Source: CAZYVD01 sp964651045
GTDB taxonomy: Bacteria; Zhuqueibacterota; QNDG01; DSAB01
NCBI GenBank assembly: GCA_964651045.1
Contig: CAZYVD010000044.1
Location: 1-22,644, forward strand
Length of the DNA stretch: 22,644 bases
Reading direction: 5' to 3'
A program made the position numbers and the translations under genes. This document shows, one piece after another, positions 1 through 8,121 of the stretch (position 1 is the first letter of the stretch; every line of letters begins with the position of its first letter). The notes under the pieces were generated by a model that saw only the letters and a program-made list of their open reading frames with translations, ran no database searches and was not told the DNA's origin.

Positions 1-385
1 CCGTGGCAAGATAGTGCATGGAGAGGATAGGAACTTGGGGGAGCCATCTCATTTCTATTAAGAAGCTTCCAACAATCTGAAGAGTCAGGCCGGAGGTATG
101 GTGGCATGGCAGCCGGACTAACCCATAGTAGAGGAGTAATCGGTGTAATGCCCGATGAGTTCATTGTTTTGGGAACACTGGAAGGGGTTATAAGCAATGC
201 GTAGAGGGATGAGTCGACCTCTGCCTTACATGGAGATGATAATCCCGACTCTGACAGAGTTAGCCAGATAATATGTACACTTTGTTGCCAGTTACGAGAG
301 CGTCTCTTAAGAGCCGGATTAGGGAAAACCCCAAGTCCGGTACTGTGAGGTGCATTGATGTTTCCCTCACGTGGTTATGAGAATT
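1..385 (+). ncRNA. Group II intron-like remnant (3' part, domains V/VI)
   Basis: No convincing gene lies here. At 311-344 there is a hairpin of the size and layout of group II intron domain V. It opens with GAGCCGGA, so the AGC triad is at 312-314. A lower stem pairs 313-318 with 336-341. An upper GGG/CCC stem (322-324 with 329-331) is capped by AAAA. Directly after it, 345-350 pairs perfectly with 365-370 (GTGAGG/CCTCAC), where domain VI would be. The domain V upper stem has an A.C mismatch and the base of the lower stem is imperfect, so the copy may be decayed. No reverse transcriptase is seen; a short open frame entering from the left edge stops at 59-61 and could be the end of one. The intron ends are inferred. 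This segment is the upstream region of the GH20 gene. Confidence 0.45.
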
Positions 386-411
386 AAAAAGTAATTTAAG
401 GAGATTATATT

Positions 412-2724
412 ATGTCAACTCGACGATTGTTATCGCTATTTATACTGGCTGGAGCAGCCTCTATCATAGTGGCTTCATGCTCCCCAAAAAAGGAGACAAT
501 AAGCGTCATCCCACGACCTACACTTGTAGAACAGAGGTCAGGAAGGTTTAATATTACAGAGGATTTTAAAATCATAATAGACAAAGAAGAAACAAAGGGA
601 GTCGCTTTTTATTTAACAGAAAGAATTAAAAGAGCCGCTGGAATAGATATAGAGGTTGTCGAGAATCTGGATGAAAAAGTTTCGAAAAACTTCATGCTTA
701 TGATTCTTGTAGATTCTTCTGCCGATCTTGGTAAGGAGGGCTATATTCTCGATATAGAGAAGAATAAGATAGTTCTAAGGGCAGAACAGCCCAGTGGTTT
801 GTTCTATGGGGTGCAGACGATTCTTCAGCTTCTTCCACCAGAAGTTTATTCAAATGAAGTTGCAACAGATGTTAAATGGAGCATGCCCTGTCTAAAGATC
901 AAAGATATTCCTCGCTATCCTTACAGGGGGATGCATCTTGATGTGTGCCGTCATTTCTTTCCGGTTTCCTTTATTAAAAAGTATCTCGATTATATGGCCA
1001 TGCATAAACTGAATACATTTCACTGGCATCTCACAGAGGATCAGGGATGGAGAATAGAGATAAAAAAATATCCAAGGCTCACGCAGATAGGTGCATATCG
1101 TAAAGAGACATTAATCGGACATGCAAGAAATCTTCCTCATAGATATGACGGAAGACGTTATGGTGGATTTTACACCAGGCAGCAAATAAGAGAGATAGTT
1201 CAATACGCAAAGGATCGGTTCATCACTGTTATTCCAGAGATCGAAATGCCAGGACATTCAATGGCAGCTCTTGCCTCATATCCTGAATTGTCGTGTACTG
1301 GAGGACCTTTTGAAGTAGCCACAAGATGGGGTGTGTTCAGGGATGTTTATTGTGCAGGAAATGATAAGGTATTCAAATTTCTTGAGGATGTTTTATCAGA
1401 AGTAATAGAGCTGTTTCCTTCGAAATATATTCACATTGGAGGTGATGAATGTCCAAAGGAGCGATGGAAAGAGTGCCCGAAGTGCCAGGCCAGGATAAAA
1501 AATGAGGGTTTGAAAGATGAACATGAACTGCAGAGCTACTTTATCAAGAGGATAGAGGAGTTTTTAATTTCAAAGGGAAAAAGATTGATCGGCTGGGATG
1601 AGATTCTTGAAGGCGGTCTTGCCCCTGAGGCTACTGTAATGTCGTGGAGGGGAATGAGAGGCGGAATCGAGGCTGCAAGGCAGGGACACGATGTAATAAT
1701 GACTCCTACTACATACTGCTACTTTGACTACTATCAGGGAGATCCTGGCAAAGAGCCACTTGCGATTGGAGGATATCTTCCATTGGAGAAGGTCTACCGA
1801 TTTGAGCCTACGCCCGAAGAGTTGACAGAAGAGCAAAAAAAGCACATCCTGGGAGGCCAGGCAAATCTATGGACAGAATACATAGCAACAGAAGATTATG
1901 CTGAGTATATGGTTCTTCCTCGTATGAGTGCATTGGCAGAGGTTGTCTGGACTCCAAAAGAGGAGAGGGATATTATAGATTTTAAGAGACGACTTCAGAA
2001 ACAGTACAAACGGTTTATTGCCATGAAAGCAAATTTTAGGATTCCTCAGCCTGAGATTGGTAGAACTTTGGTCTTGAAGAGAGGTGAGGGACTGACGCTA
2101 GAATCTCCCATGGAGATTGGCAAGCTGCATTATACTCTCGATGGGTCTGAACCAACGTCAGAGTCTCCCAGATACAAAGAATCGATAAGGTTTAGTGAGA
2201 ATACGATTCTGAAAACGTGTGTTGTCTCACCTGACGGGAGGAGAAGCAGCATCACAACAACCCAGATATTGATAGATGATCTTGCGCCAGAGGGGAAACG
2301 TTTTGGACTGGACTATGACTATTATGAGGGTGAGTTTAAAGATCGTATTCCTGATTTCAACAATCTCACACCTAAGAGCTCGGGTCATGTAAACTATTTG
2401 AGTCTGGATGAGATTATCAAGAGAGAGGATGGTTTTGCAGTTAAATTCACTGGTTATATAAAGATTGATAGAGAAGGGGAGTACAAATTTTCAGTCTTTG
2501 CAGATAATGGATGTAGACTCCTTATAGATGGAAATTTCGTGACAGGAAATAACACTTATGTTGGAAGAGTCGTTTCAGGAACAGTTTTTCTAAAATCGGG
2601 ACTTCATCCAATCTCTATTATGTATTATGAATCTGACGGTGCAGAGAGGTTGAAGATGTGGATGGAAGGGCCTGGAATAAAAGAGAATGAAATTGGTGCA
2701 GATATGTTTTTATCGGATAGATAA
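412..2724 (+). CDS. GH20 beta-N-acetylhexosaminidase, lipoprotein, with C-terminal PA14 module
   Basis: This exo-enzyme should release terminal GlcNAc/GalNAc from chitooligosaccharides or glycans at the cell surface. The 770-residue product starts with a lipoprotein signal (VASC, Cys about residue 23). A GH20b-type domain follows (about 30-150), then the GH20 barrel (about 155-515). The catalytic Asp-Glu pair is D345-E346 in IHIGGDEC; HWHLTEDQGWR and WGVFRDVYCAG-like segments are also typical of the family. After the barrel come a chitobiase-C-like sandwich (HYTLDGSEPTSES, about 565-625) and a PA14-like module (about 640-765; ADNGCRLLIDG). The tail makes the protein longer than a minimal GH20 enzyme and probably binds carbohydrate. 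The start is fixed by AAGGAG at 398-403, 9 bp before ATG. The next gene encodes a GH2 enzyme with the same tail. Family assignment is secure; the exact substrate is not. Confidence 0.95.
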   Translation: MSTRRLLSLFILAGAASIIVASCSPKKETISVIPRPTLVEQRSGRFNITEDFKIIIDKEETKGVAFYLTERIKRAAGIDIEVVENLDEKVSKNFMLMILVDSSADLGKEGYILDIEKNKIVLRAEQPSGLFYGVQTILQLLPPEVYSNEVATDVKWSMPCLKIKDIPRYPYRGMHLDVCRHFFPVSFIKKYLDYMAMHKLNTFHWHLTEDQGWRIEIKKYPRLTQIGAYRKETLIGHARNLPHRYDGRRYGGFYTRQQIREIVQYAKDRFITVIPEIEMPGHSMAALASYPELSCTGGPFEVATRWGVFRDVYCAGNDKVFKFLEDVLSEVIELFPSKYIHIGGDECPKERWKECPKCQARIKNEGLKDEHELQSYFIKRIEEFLISKGKRLIGWDEILEGGLAPEATVMSWRGMRGGIEAARQGHDVIMTPTTYCYFDYYQGDPGKEPLAIGGYLPLEKVYRFEPTPEELTEEQKKHILGGQANLWTEYIATEDYAEYMVLPRMSALAEVVWTPKEERDIIDFKRRLQKQYKRFIAMKANFRIPQPEIGRTLVLKRGEGLTLESPMEIGKLHYTLDGSEPTSESPRYKESIRFSENTILKTCVVSPDGRRSSITTTQILIDDLAPEGKRFGLDYDYYEGEFKDRIPDFNNLTPKSSGHVNYLSLDEIIKREDGFAVKFTGYIKIDREGEYKFSVFADNGCRLLIDGNFVTGNNTYVGRVVSGTVFLKSGLHPISIMYYESDGAERLKMWMEGPGIKENEIGADMFLSDR

Positions 2725-3116
2725 GATAAGATATGATCTGATTTACAATTAACGGCTGCTCGAAAGAGAGGATACACAACTTCCAAATAAGGTAATAAAA
2801 ACCACATTTGCACACACTTTTAAGGAGAGTCAGCGGCAACATTTGTCTGTGGGGCTGTTTCATATTATTTGGGATGACCTTACTGGTTGGTTTCTTTTAA
2901 TGTAATGGCTCTCGATGTGGGTCATATGTGATAAAATTTCTACATTGCCTCTGCAGCTATCAGGCAGGTATATGTTTAGTTTGTGCCACATCATCAGGTG
3001 GGTGTGGATAAACTGGTCGAGGTTGGCAGTGAAGAAGGATTGGTAATTTATGTTGTTTCTGCTGAGAACGTATGTAGAATTTAAAAATCTATAAAATTAT
3101 TTAGAGAGGAATTATA
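2725..3116. other. Intergenic region between GH20 and GH2 genes
   Basis: This 392-bp stretch holds no gene I can support. I see no clear hairpin terminator for the GH20 gene. The far end carries the GH2 ribosome-binding site (AGAGAGGA just before ATG 3117) and an A/T-rich block with TATAAA-like sequence near 3090 that could be a -10. On the minus strand an open frame of about 75 codons runs from near 3095 to a stop at about 2865. It lacks a good start or ribosome-binding site and I recognise nothing in it. It may be chance or a gene remnant. Confidence 0.4.
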
Positions 3117-5609
3117 ATGTGTGATAATTTTAAAAAATATATTTTTAATTCTAGTTTGATTTTACTATTAGTCATATTTTCATACTGTACAAATACAATA
3201 GAATGGAAACCTGCAAAGAATCGTCTGTTTACAAAATGGGCAAAAGATGTTTCTCCTGATAATGTCTGGCCGCAATATCCAAGACCAATACTCAAAAGGC
3301 AAGATTGGGAAACTCTAAACGGTTTATGGGATTATACCATTCGTGATAAAGAGTCACTACCACCGAAAAGGTTTGAAGGGAAGATACTCGTTCCATTTGC
3401 TGTTGAGTCGCCATTGTCAGGTGTAAAACGTATTGTTGGGCCTGATAAAAGATTGTGGTATAGGAGGTATTTTTACATTCCTGAATCATGGAGAGAGAGA
3501 AGGATTTTGCTCCATTTTGAGGCCGTGGACTGGGAAACTCGTGTATGGATAAATGGCGATGAGGTTGGAGTACATCGAGGAGGATACGATCCTTTCACAT
3601 TTGACATCAGCGGCAAAGTAAAAATGGATACAGAAAATGAAATTTTACTTTCTGTTTGGGATCCGACTGATGCAGGCTCTCAACCAAGGGGTAAACAGGT
3701 AATTGAACAAGGAGGGATCTTCTATACACCTATCACAGGAATATGGCAGAGTGTATGGATGGAACCTGTACCTTCTGTCTACATAACAGATCTCCGCATT
3801 TTACCTGATATAGATAAACAGGAGGTAGAGATAACAATTATTTGTAGTGAAAATAGGGATGGTTATTCCACTGAAATAAAAATTATTGAGAAGGATAGTA
3901 TAATTTGTATAAAAAAGTGGAAATTGAATCAGCCTGTAAGACTCAGCATAAAAAATCCAAAGCTGTGGTCACCGGATTCACCGCATCTTTATGATTTAGA
4001 GATAAAACTGATGAAAAATGGAAAGAGTCTCGATGTAATCAGGAGTTACTTTGGGATGAGGAAGATCTCATTAGGAAAAGATGAAAAGGGGATAACGAGA
4101 ATCATGCTTAATAACAAATTTTTATTTCAGATTGGTCCACTGGATCAGGGTTATTGGCCTGATGGTCTACTTACTCCACCGACAGAAGATGCATATATAT
4201 TTGATCTTAATATGATAAAAAAATATGGATTTAATATGTTGAGAAAACATGTAAAAATAGAGTCACGCCGTTTCTATTCACTTTGTGATAGTATGGGAAT
4301 AATTGTATGGCAAGACATGCCTAGTGGATTCAGATCGCATAAATTTAATGGTGATGATTCATACTATTCAGGGGGTGAAGCCAAACAATTTGAATTAGAA
4401 TTGAAAAGGATGATTGAATCTCATATCAACAATTGTTGCATAGTTATGTGGATTCCCTTTAATGAGGGGTGGGGACAGCATGATACGGAACAGATTGTCA
4501 AACTCATCCGTTCGATGGATCCTACAAGGATAATTGATAATGCAAGTGGATGGACTGATGTAGGTGCAGGTGATGTCGTTGATATACATGCTTATCCAGG
4601 ACCTTCTGCTCCAGAACCGGAACCATATCGGGCAGCAGTACTAGGAGAGTTTGGAGGACTTGGCTTGAATATTTCAGGACATACGTGGAAGGAGTCGGGA
4701 TGGGGTTACAAAATTTTTGAGTCAATGGATGATCTGATGAGTCACTATGAGTCTCTATATGAGAGACTCATACCATTGATTGATAATCCTGGTTTAAGTG
4801 GTGCTGTTTATACACAAATCTCAGACATAGAGACAGAGAACAATGGGTTGATGACATATGACAGGAAGGTTTTAAAAATTGATCCAGGGTGGGCATCATT
4901 GGCACAAAAGGGATATTTTCCCCCAAGATTAAAAAATATGAATGATATTTTCATAGATGAAGTTGATCTGGAATTTATCGATCCACTTAGAGGTGGAAAA
5001 ATATACTATACTTTAGATGGGAAAGATCCAACGAAAACTTCAGATATTTATACAGGTCCGATTCACATTACAGAAAGAACAACAGTAAAGGCTGTGGTTG
5101 TTTGGGAAAATGGGAAGATGAGTCGTATAAGAAGATTTGATATTAGAAAGGTCAAACCATTGCCATCTGTAGATATTTTAAAAAAAGAAAAGGGTTTGAT
5201 TTTAAAGTTATATAAAGGAGAATGGGATATACTGCCTGATTTCTCGAAATTGAAACTACAAGATAGTTTTATTATATCAAGAATAGATCTTTCTGGAGTG
5301 AGCATAGATAAACGGTTCGGGTTGGAACTGGATGGTTATATAGATATTCCAGAGACTGGAGTATACAGGTTTTATTTATCTTCTGATGATGGTAGTAGAC
5401 TTTTAATCCACGGCAGAGAGGTTATTATTAATAATGGGATTCATGGAATGCGAGAAAAATCGGGAACAGTGGCGTTAGAAAAGGGACTTCATCCTTTTAC
5501 TCTGGAATATTTCCAAAGGTCAGGAGGTCTCGGCTTAAAGGTTTATATTTCAGGCAAAAATATTGTTAAGCAGGAGATTGGAACTGATTATCTATATCAT
5601 AAACTTTAA
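3117..5609 (+). CDS. GH2 glycoside hydrolase (beta-galactosidase-like), secreted, with C-terminal PA14 module
   Basis: A retaining glycosidase of the GH2 family, 830 residues, probably acting on beta-linked sugars at the cell surface. Order: hydrophobic leader (to about residue 24), jelly-roll sugar-binding domain (about 45-215; LNGLWDY, WYRRYFYIP), Ig-like domain (about 220-320), TIM barrel (about 325-600), chitobiase-C-like sandwich (about 615-680; YYTLDGKDPT) and PA14-like module (about 695-825; SSDDGSRLLIHG). The acid/base Glu is E450 in FNEGWGQ and the nucleophile is probably E511 in LGEFGG. The Cys after FSY could be lipidated, but Tyr before it is not a standard lipobox, so anchoring is uncertain. 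AGAGAGGA lies 8 bp before ATG. The tail resembles that of the GH20 enzyme. Beta-galactosidase, glucuronidase and mannosidase activities cannot be separated by reading. Confidence 0.9.
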   Translation: MCDNFKKYIFNSSLILLLVIFSYCTNTIEWKPAKNRLFTKWAKDVSPDNVWPQYPRPILKRQDWETLNGLWDYTIRDKESLPPKRFEGKILVPFAVESPLSGVKRIVGPDKRLWYRRYFYIPESWRERRILLHFEAVDWETRVWINGDEVGVHRGGYDPFTFDISGKVKMDTENEILLSVWDPTDAGSQPRGKQVIEQGGIFYTPITGIWQSVWMEPVPSVYITDLRILPDIDKQEVEITIICSENRDGYSTEIKIIEKDSIICIKKWKLNQPVRLSIKNPKLWSPDSPHLYDLEIKLMKNGKSLDVIRSYFGMRKISLGKDEKGITRIMLNNKFLFQIGPLDQGYWPDGLLTPPTEDAYIFDLNMIKKYGFNMLRKHVKIESRRFYSLCDSMGIIVWQDMPSGFRSHKFNGDDSYYSGGEAKQFELELKRMIESHINNCCIVMWIPFNEGWGQHDTEQIVKLIRSMDPTRIIDNASGWTDVGAGDVVDIHAYPGPSAPEPEPYRAAVLGEFGGLGLNISGHTWKESGWGYKIFESMDDLMSHYESLYERLIPLIDNPGLSGAVYTQISDIETENNGLMTYDRKVLKIDPGWASLAQKGYFPPRLKNMNDIFIDEVDLEFIDPLRGGKIYYTLDGKDPTKTSDIYTGPIHITERTTVKAVVVWENGKMSRIRRFDIRKVKPLPSVDILKKEKGLILKLYKGEWDILPDFSKLKLQDSFIISRIDLSGVSIDKRFGLELDGYIDIPETGVYRFYLSSDDGSRLLIHGREVIINNGIHGMREKSGTVALEKGLHPFTLEYFQRSGGLGLKVYISGKNIVKQEIGTDYLYHKL

Positions 5610-5747
5610 GAATTATTTTATGGGGGTTTTGTGAAAATTTTTCTTAATTATATTACTTTACATATTTGAATAATTCTTTCCGACCACCAAGTATATCAAT
5701 GGCTGCTTGGTCTTGCCTTCTGCTAAAAGATGAATTCATTTATTAAT
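5610..5747. other. Convergent gap between the GH2 gene and tRNA-Asp
   Basis: A short AT-rich gap. It contains one small inverted repeat, ACCAAG/CTTGGT, near 5686-5711 with a 14-nt loop and no T-run after it. No gene or convincing terminator for the GH2 gene is seen. Confidence 0.4.
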
Positions 5748-5784
5748 AAAAAAAGAGTCATTTGTATTATCAAAGACTCTTTTT
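5748..5784 (-). terminator. Rho-independent terminator of tRNA-Asp
   Basis: A 10-bp inverted repeat (AAAAAGAGTC with GACTCTTTTT) lies just past the 3' end of tRNA-Asp. Read on the minus strand it forms a stem that can be extended inward (TTTG with CAAA) and ends in a run of T. The same A/T flanks could also stop transcription arriving from the GH2 side. Confidence 0.7.
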
Positions 5785-5787
5785 ATG

Positions 5788-5862
<75 letters not shown>

Positions 5863-5882
5863 TTTATATTGTTGAAGTTCTT

Positions 5883-5910
5883 AATATACAATTTTTTTTC
5901 TTTTTGTCAA
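5883..5910 (-). promoter_or_regulatory. Sigma70-type promoter for tRNA-Asp
   Basis: On the minus strand a perfect -35 TTGACA (5905-5910) and a -10 TATATT (5883-5888) are separated by 16 bp, about 20 bp before the tRNA 5' end. The A-rich spacer is typical of a strong stable-RNA promoter. Confidence 0.65.
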
Positions 5911-5997
5911 CTAATTTTTAAAACCACCTGTGGGAAACGGAACCAAGCATTGACTCAAAAATAAAGTAACATTGGATGAAATGAACTTTTTAAAAAA

Positions 5998-6064
5998 TTG
6001 GTCGTTGCCTCATGATAGAATGTAACCATAAAACAGGAGAATTGATTATGAGCACAACGACCAA
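5998..6064. repeat. 10-bp inverted repeat enclosing an RBS and start codon
   Basis: TTGGTCGTTG (5998-6007) is the exact reverse complement of CAACGACCAA (6055-6064). The 47-nt loop contains a Shine-Dalgarno-like AGGAGA and the ATG at 6048. If transcribed rightward, the stem would bracket the translation start of the micro-ORF. Confidence 0.6.
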
Positions 6065-6140
6065 ATACCTACTCGTTCCCAAACTTGTTTTTGGAAACGA
6101 TTTTGAAAAGAAACTCTGTTTCTATATAGCAAATCCCTGA
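6048..6140 (+). CDS. Possible 30-aa peptide in a repeat element
   Basis: ATG at 6048 is preceded by AGGAGA with normal spacing and opens a 30-codon frame ending in TGA. The peptide begins MSTTTKYLLVPKL and continues VFGNDFEKK. Its middle is encoded by an imperfect palindrome at 6074-6099 (CGTTCCCAAA with TTTGGAAACG, one mismatch). From memory, similar palindromes reading as VPKL..GN peptides recur in many bacterial genomes, so this may be a dispersed repeat rather than a functional gene. It was not compared with any database. Confidence 0.3.
   Translation: MSTTTKYLLVPKLVFGNDFEKKLCFYIANP
6074..6099. repeat. Imperfect palindrome (GTTCCCAAA type)
   Basis: The arms 6074-6083 and 6090-6099 pair at 9 of 10 positions around a 6-nt loop. 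It lies inside the micro-ORF and next to the larger inverted repeat at 5998-6064. Confidence 0.55.
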
Positions 6141-6489
6141 GAGTAAAAAAAGAGGATTGTTTTAGCTCCCCAACAAGAAAATATATATCGATTCTTATTT
6201 ACTCGTCCGAAGGCCGATCAACAGGGCAATCAAAATTATACAATTATTTAATTTAATTAGATTATTTCTCCCCAATCCTGATCGATTTTTTCTTCTTCGA
6301 TGCCTGTTTTGGAAGTTATTGCAGGATGATATTCACTGATTGATTGATTTATTTACAATCGATTACCAATAATTATTAACTATATTCCTTGTTAGTATCC
6401 TTTTAGTTGTTATATAATAATTATGCATACTTGTTGAATTAGTGTGTTAGTGGAATAGCCGTATGGTGGTGTGATTTTTGGGTGGCCTC

Positions 6490-7101
6490 TTATATATCTA
6501 TACCAATAATAATAAGGGGGACAGCAGGAACACCGCGTCCCTGTCTAATAACATTATATAATTCCCCCTCATAATAAGCAACACCAGAACTCATTTGAGA
6601 TTGTAATGTTTTCATTGGTAATATTTCAACCCCTACATCTATTTTATCACCAATATAAAAAGCAAGATGTTTTACAAATAAATCATATGCCACAAATGAA
6701 TATTTTCCAAATTGAACTTCTATAGCCACCCTATCTTTCACAAAATCTGTCTGATTATAACTATAAATTGGTGAAAACCCCGCCTTTTCAATTTCCTTTT
6801 TCTGATTTTCTGGTGGCATTGTAATAGTTTTACGTATTAATTTTTCATCTTTTGTAACCCAATAGTTGACTCTACTTTCCTCCCAATTTTTTTCTTCCAG
6901 AAGGTTTTTAAATGATTTATTCATATCAATTGGGCTATATAACAAGCGCCCTTTCATATTCTTTTCTTTTGAAACCTTTGTTTTACATGCATTTCCATCA
7001 ACATGTTTGATGACATTTTGTATCTCTTCCCAAAGTTGCGGTTTATGTACAAGAAGAAATTCTAATCCATTTAAATGTGAATATAAATCTACTATTCTCA
7101 C
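6490..7101 (-). CDS. Type II restriction endonuclease, BglII-like
   Basis: Predicted to cut DNA unless it is methylated by the enzyme of the neighbouring gene. The 203-residue protein carries DFVKDRVAIEVQFGKYSF at residues 119-136. This gives a PD-(D/E)XK core with D119, E128 and Q130. The D-x8-E-x-Q spacing is the same as D84, E93 and Q95 of BglII as I remember it, and the surrounding hydrophobic pattern (IEVQF) agrees. Translation starts at GTG, with AAAGAG about 10 bp upstream. It begins 19 bp after the methyltransferase stop, so the protective methylase is made first. Length fits small type II nucleases. The recognition site is unknown; GATC-centred sites such as AGATCT or RGATCY are guesses from the family. 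Confidence 0.75.
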   Translation of the reverse strand: MRIVDLYSHLNGLEFLLVHKPQLWEEIQNVIKHVDGNACKTKVSKEKNMKGRLLYSPIDMNKSFKNLLEEKNWEESRVNYWVTKDEKLIRKTITMPPENQKKEIEKAGFSPIYSYNQTDFVKDRVAIEVQFGKYSFVAYDLFVKHLAFYIGDKIDVGVEILPMKTLQSQMSSGVAYYEGELYNVIRQGRGVPAVPLIIIGIDI

Positions 7102-7120
7102 AATGATATTCTCTTTGATT

Positions 7121-8047
7121 TCAAACTAATTTTAATTGATGATATTTTCTTTCTTGCTCTTTCCAAGGTGGAACTAAAAATTTGCTGTTTGATTTTGGGT
7201 CATATTTTGGTTTATTCATTGGTCTTGTTTTTAATGTGCCATTAATTGCTTTTAATATTCTATCACGAGCGATATCGACATATTTTTTTTCAGTTTCTGC
7301 TCCGACACCTCTTCTATTATGTCTTATTGCGGCAATAATCGAAGTACCGGTTCCAAGAAATGGATCCAATACCCAATCTCTTTCATTTGTCATTGAAAGA
7401 ACAAGACGTTCAATCAACTCAACAGGAAATTGACAAGGATGATCAGTTTTTTCCACATGATTACTTTTTACGTTCGGAATATCCCAAACATCGCCCGGAT
7501 TCTTACCAAGTGGATTACAAGAATATTGTCCTGCTTTAGGACCTTTATAGTACTTCTTCATAGGATATTTTTGTGGAATTCTTACTGGATCAAGATTAAA
7601 AATATATTCTTTTGTTTTTCTTGTAAACCAAATGATTGTCTCATAACGACCGGAAAATCTTCTTGAACAGTGTAACCCGTGTTCAAAATGCCATATAATT
7701 CTATTACGCATAATAAGACCCAATTCATTAAATATTGGATATAAAATTGTATCAAGAGGAATGATAGCTCCATTATTAACATAATTTCCGACTTGCCAAC
7801 AAATACTTCCATTATCTGAAAGTACACGAACGCACTCTCTTATTACTTTGGCCTGTTGGTTTATGTAAGTTTCAACTTTGAGTTTTTTCTCATATTCTTT
7901 ACCAATATTATACGGAGGTGACGTTACAATCAATTGAATCGATTTATCAGGTATATCTTTTAGTAAATCTATACAGTCTCCATGGAAAAGCACTACATGC
8001 TCATCTATGCTAAATTTATTTGAAATTTTTAAGTTTAATCCAAGCAT
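7121..8047 (-). CDS. Beta-class DNA methyltransferase (N4-cytosine or N6-adenine) of a type II R-M system
   Basis: Transfers a methyl group from SAM to the exocyclic amine of a base in the recognition site, protecting host DNA from the adjacent nuclease. In the 308-residue protein the catalytic motif IV, TSPPYN (residues 42-47), comes first. The SAM-binding motif I region, DPFLGTGTS (228-236), is near the C-terminus, which is the beta-group order. A Ser rather than Asp before PPY favours N4-cytosine, but TSPPY enzymes can also methylate adenine. ATG is preceded by GGAGG and AAGGA. The nuclease gene follows after 19 bp and an unrecognised gene lies 74 bp upstream. AT-rich composition compared with the flanking metabolic genes suggests horizontal transfer. 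Confidence 0.9.
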   Translation of the reverse strand: MLGLNLKISNKFSIDEHVVLFHGDCIDLLKDIPDKSIQLIVTSPPYNIGKEYEKKLKVETYINQQAKVIRECVRVLSDNGSICWQVGNYVNNGAIIPLDTILYPIFNELGLIMRNRIIWHFEHGLHCSRRFSGRYETIIWFTRKTKEYIFNLDPVRIPQKYPMKKYYKGPKAGQYSCNPLGKNPGDVWDIPNVKSNHVEKTDHPCQFPVELIERLVLSMTNERDWVLDPFLGTGTSIIAAIRHNRRGVGAETEKKYVDIARDRILKAINGTLKTRPMNKPKYDPKSNSKFLVPPWKEQERKYHQLKLV

Positions 8048-8121
8048 ATCGTCCTTGCCTCCTCTAATTATCGACTAAAGCATGACCCTATTATTAAATT
8101 ATCAATTTTTGCTTTTTACCT

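Larger units (their letters stand above)
5863..6489. other. AT-rich non-coding stretch with a micro-ORF element
   Basis: About 630 bp between tRNA-Asp and the restriction gene. It holds the tRNA promoter at its left end and, at 5998-6140, a micro-ORF with nested inverted repeats (listed separately). The part from 6141 to 6489 is AT-rich with short simple repeats such as TGATTGATTGATT, and I see no gene, tRNA or clear terminator there. Confidence 0.5.
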
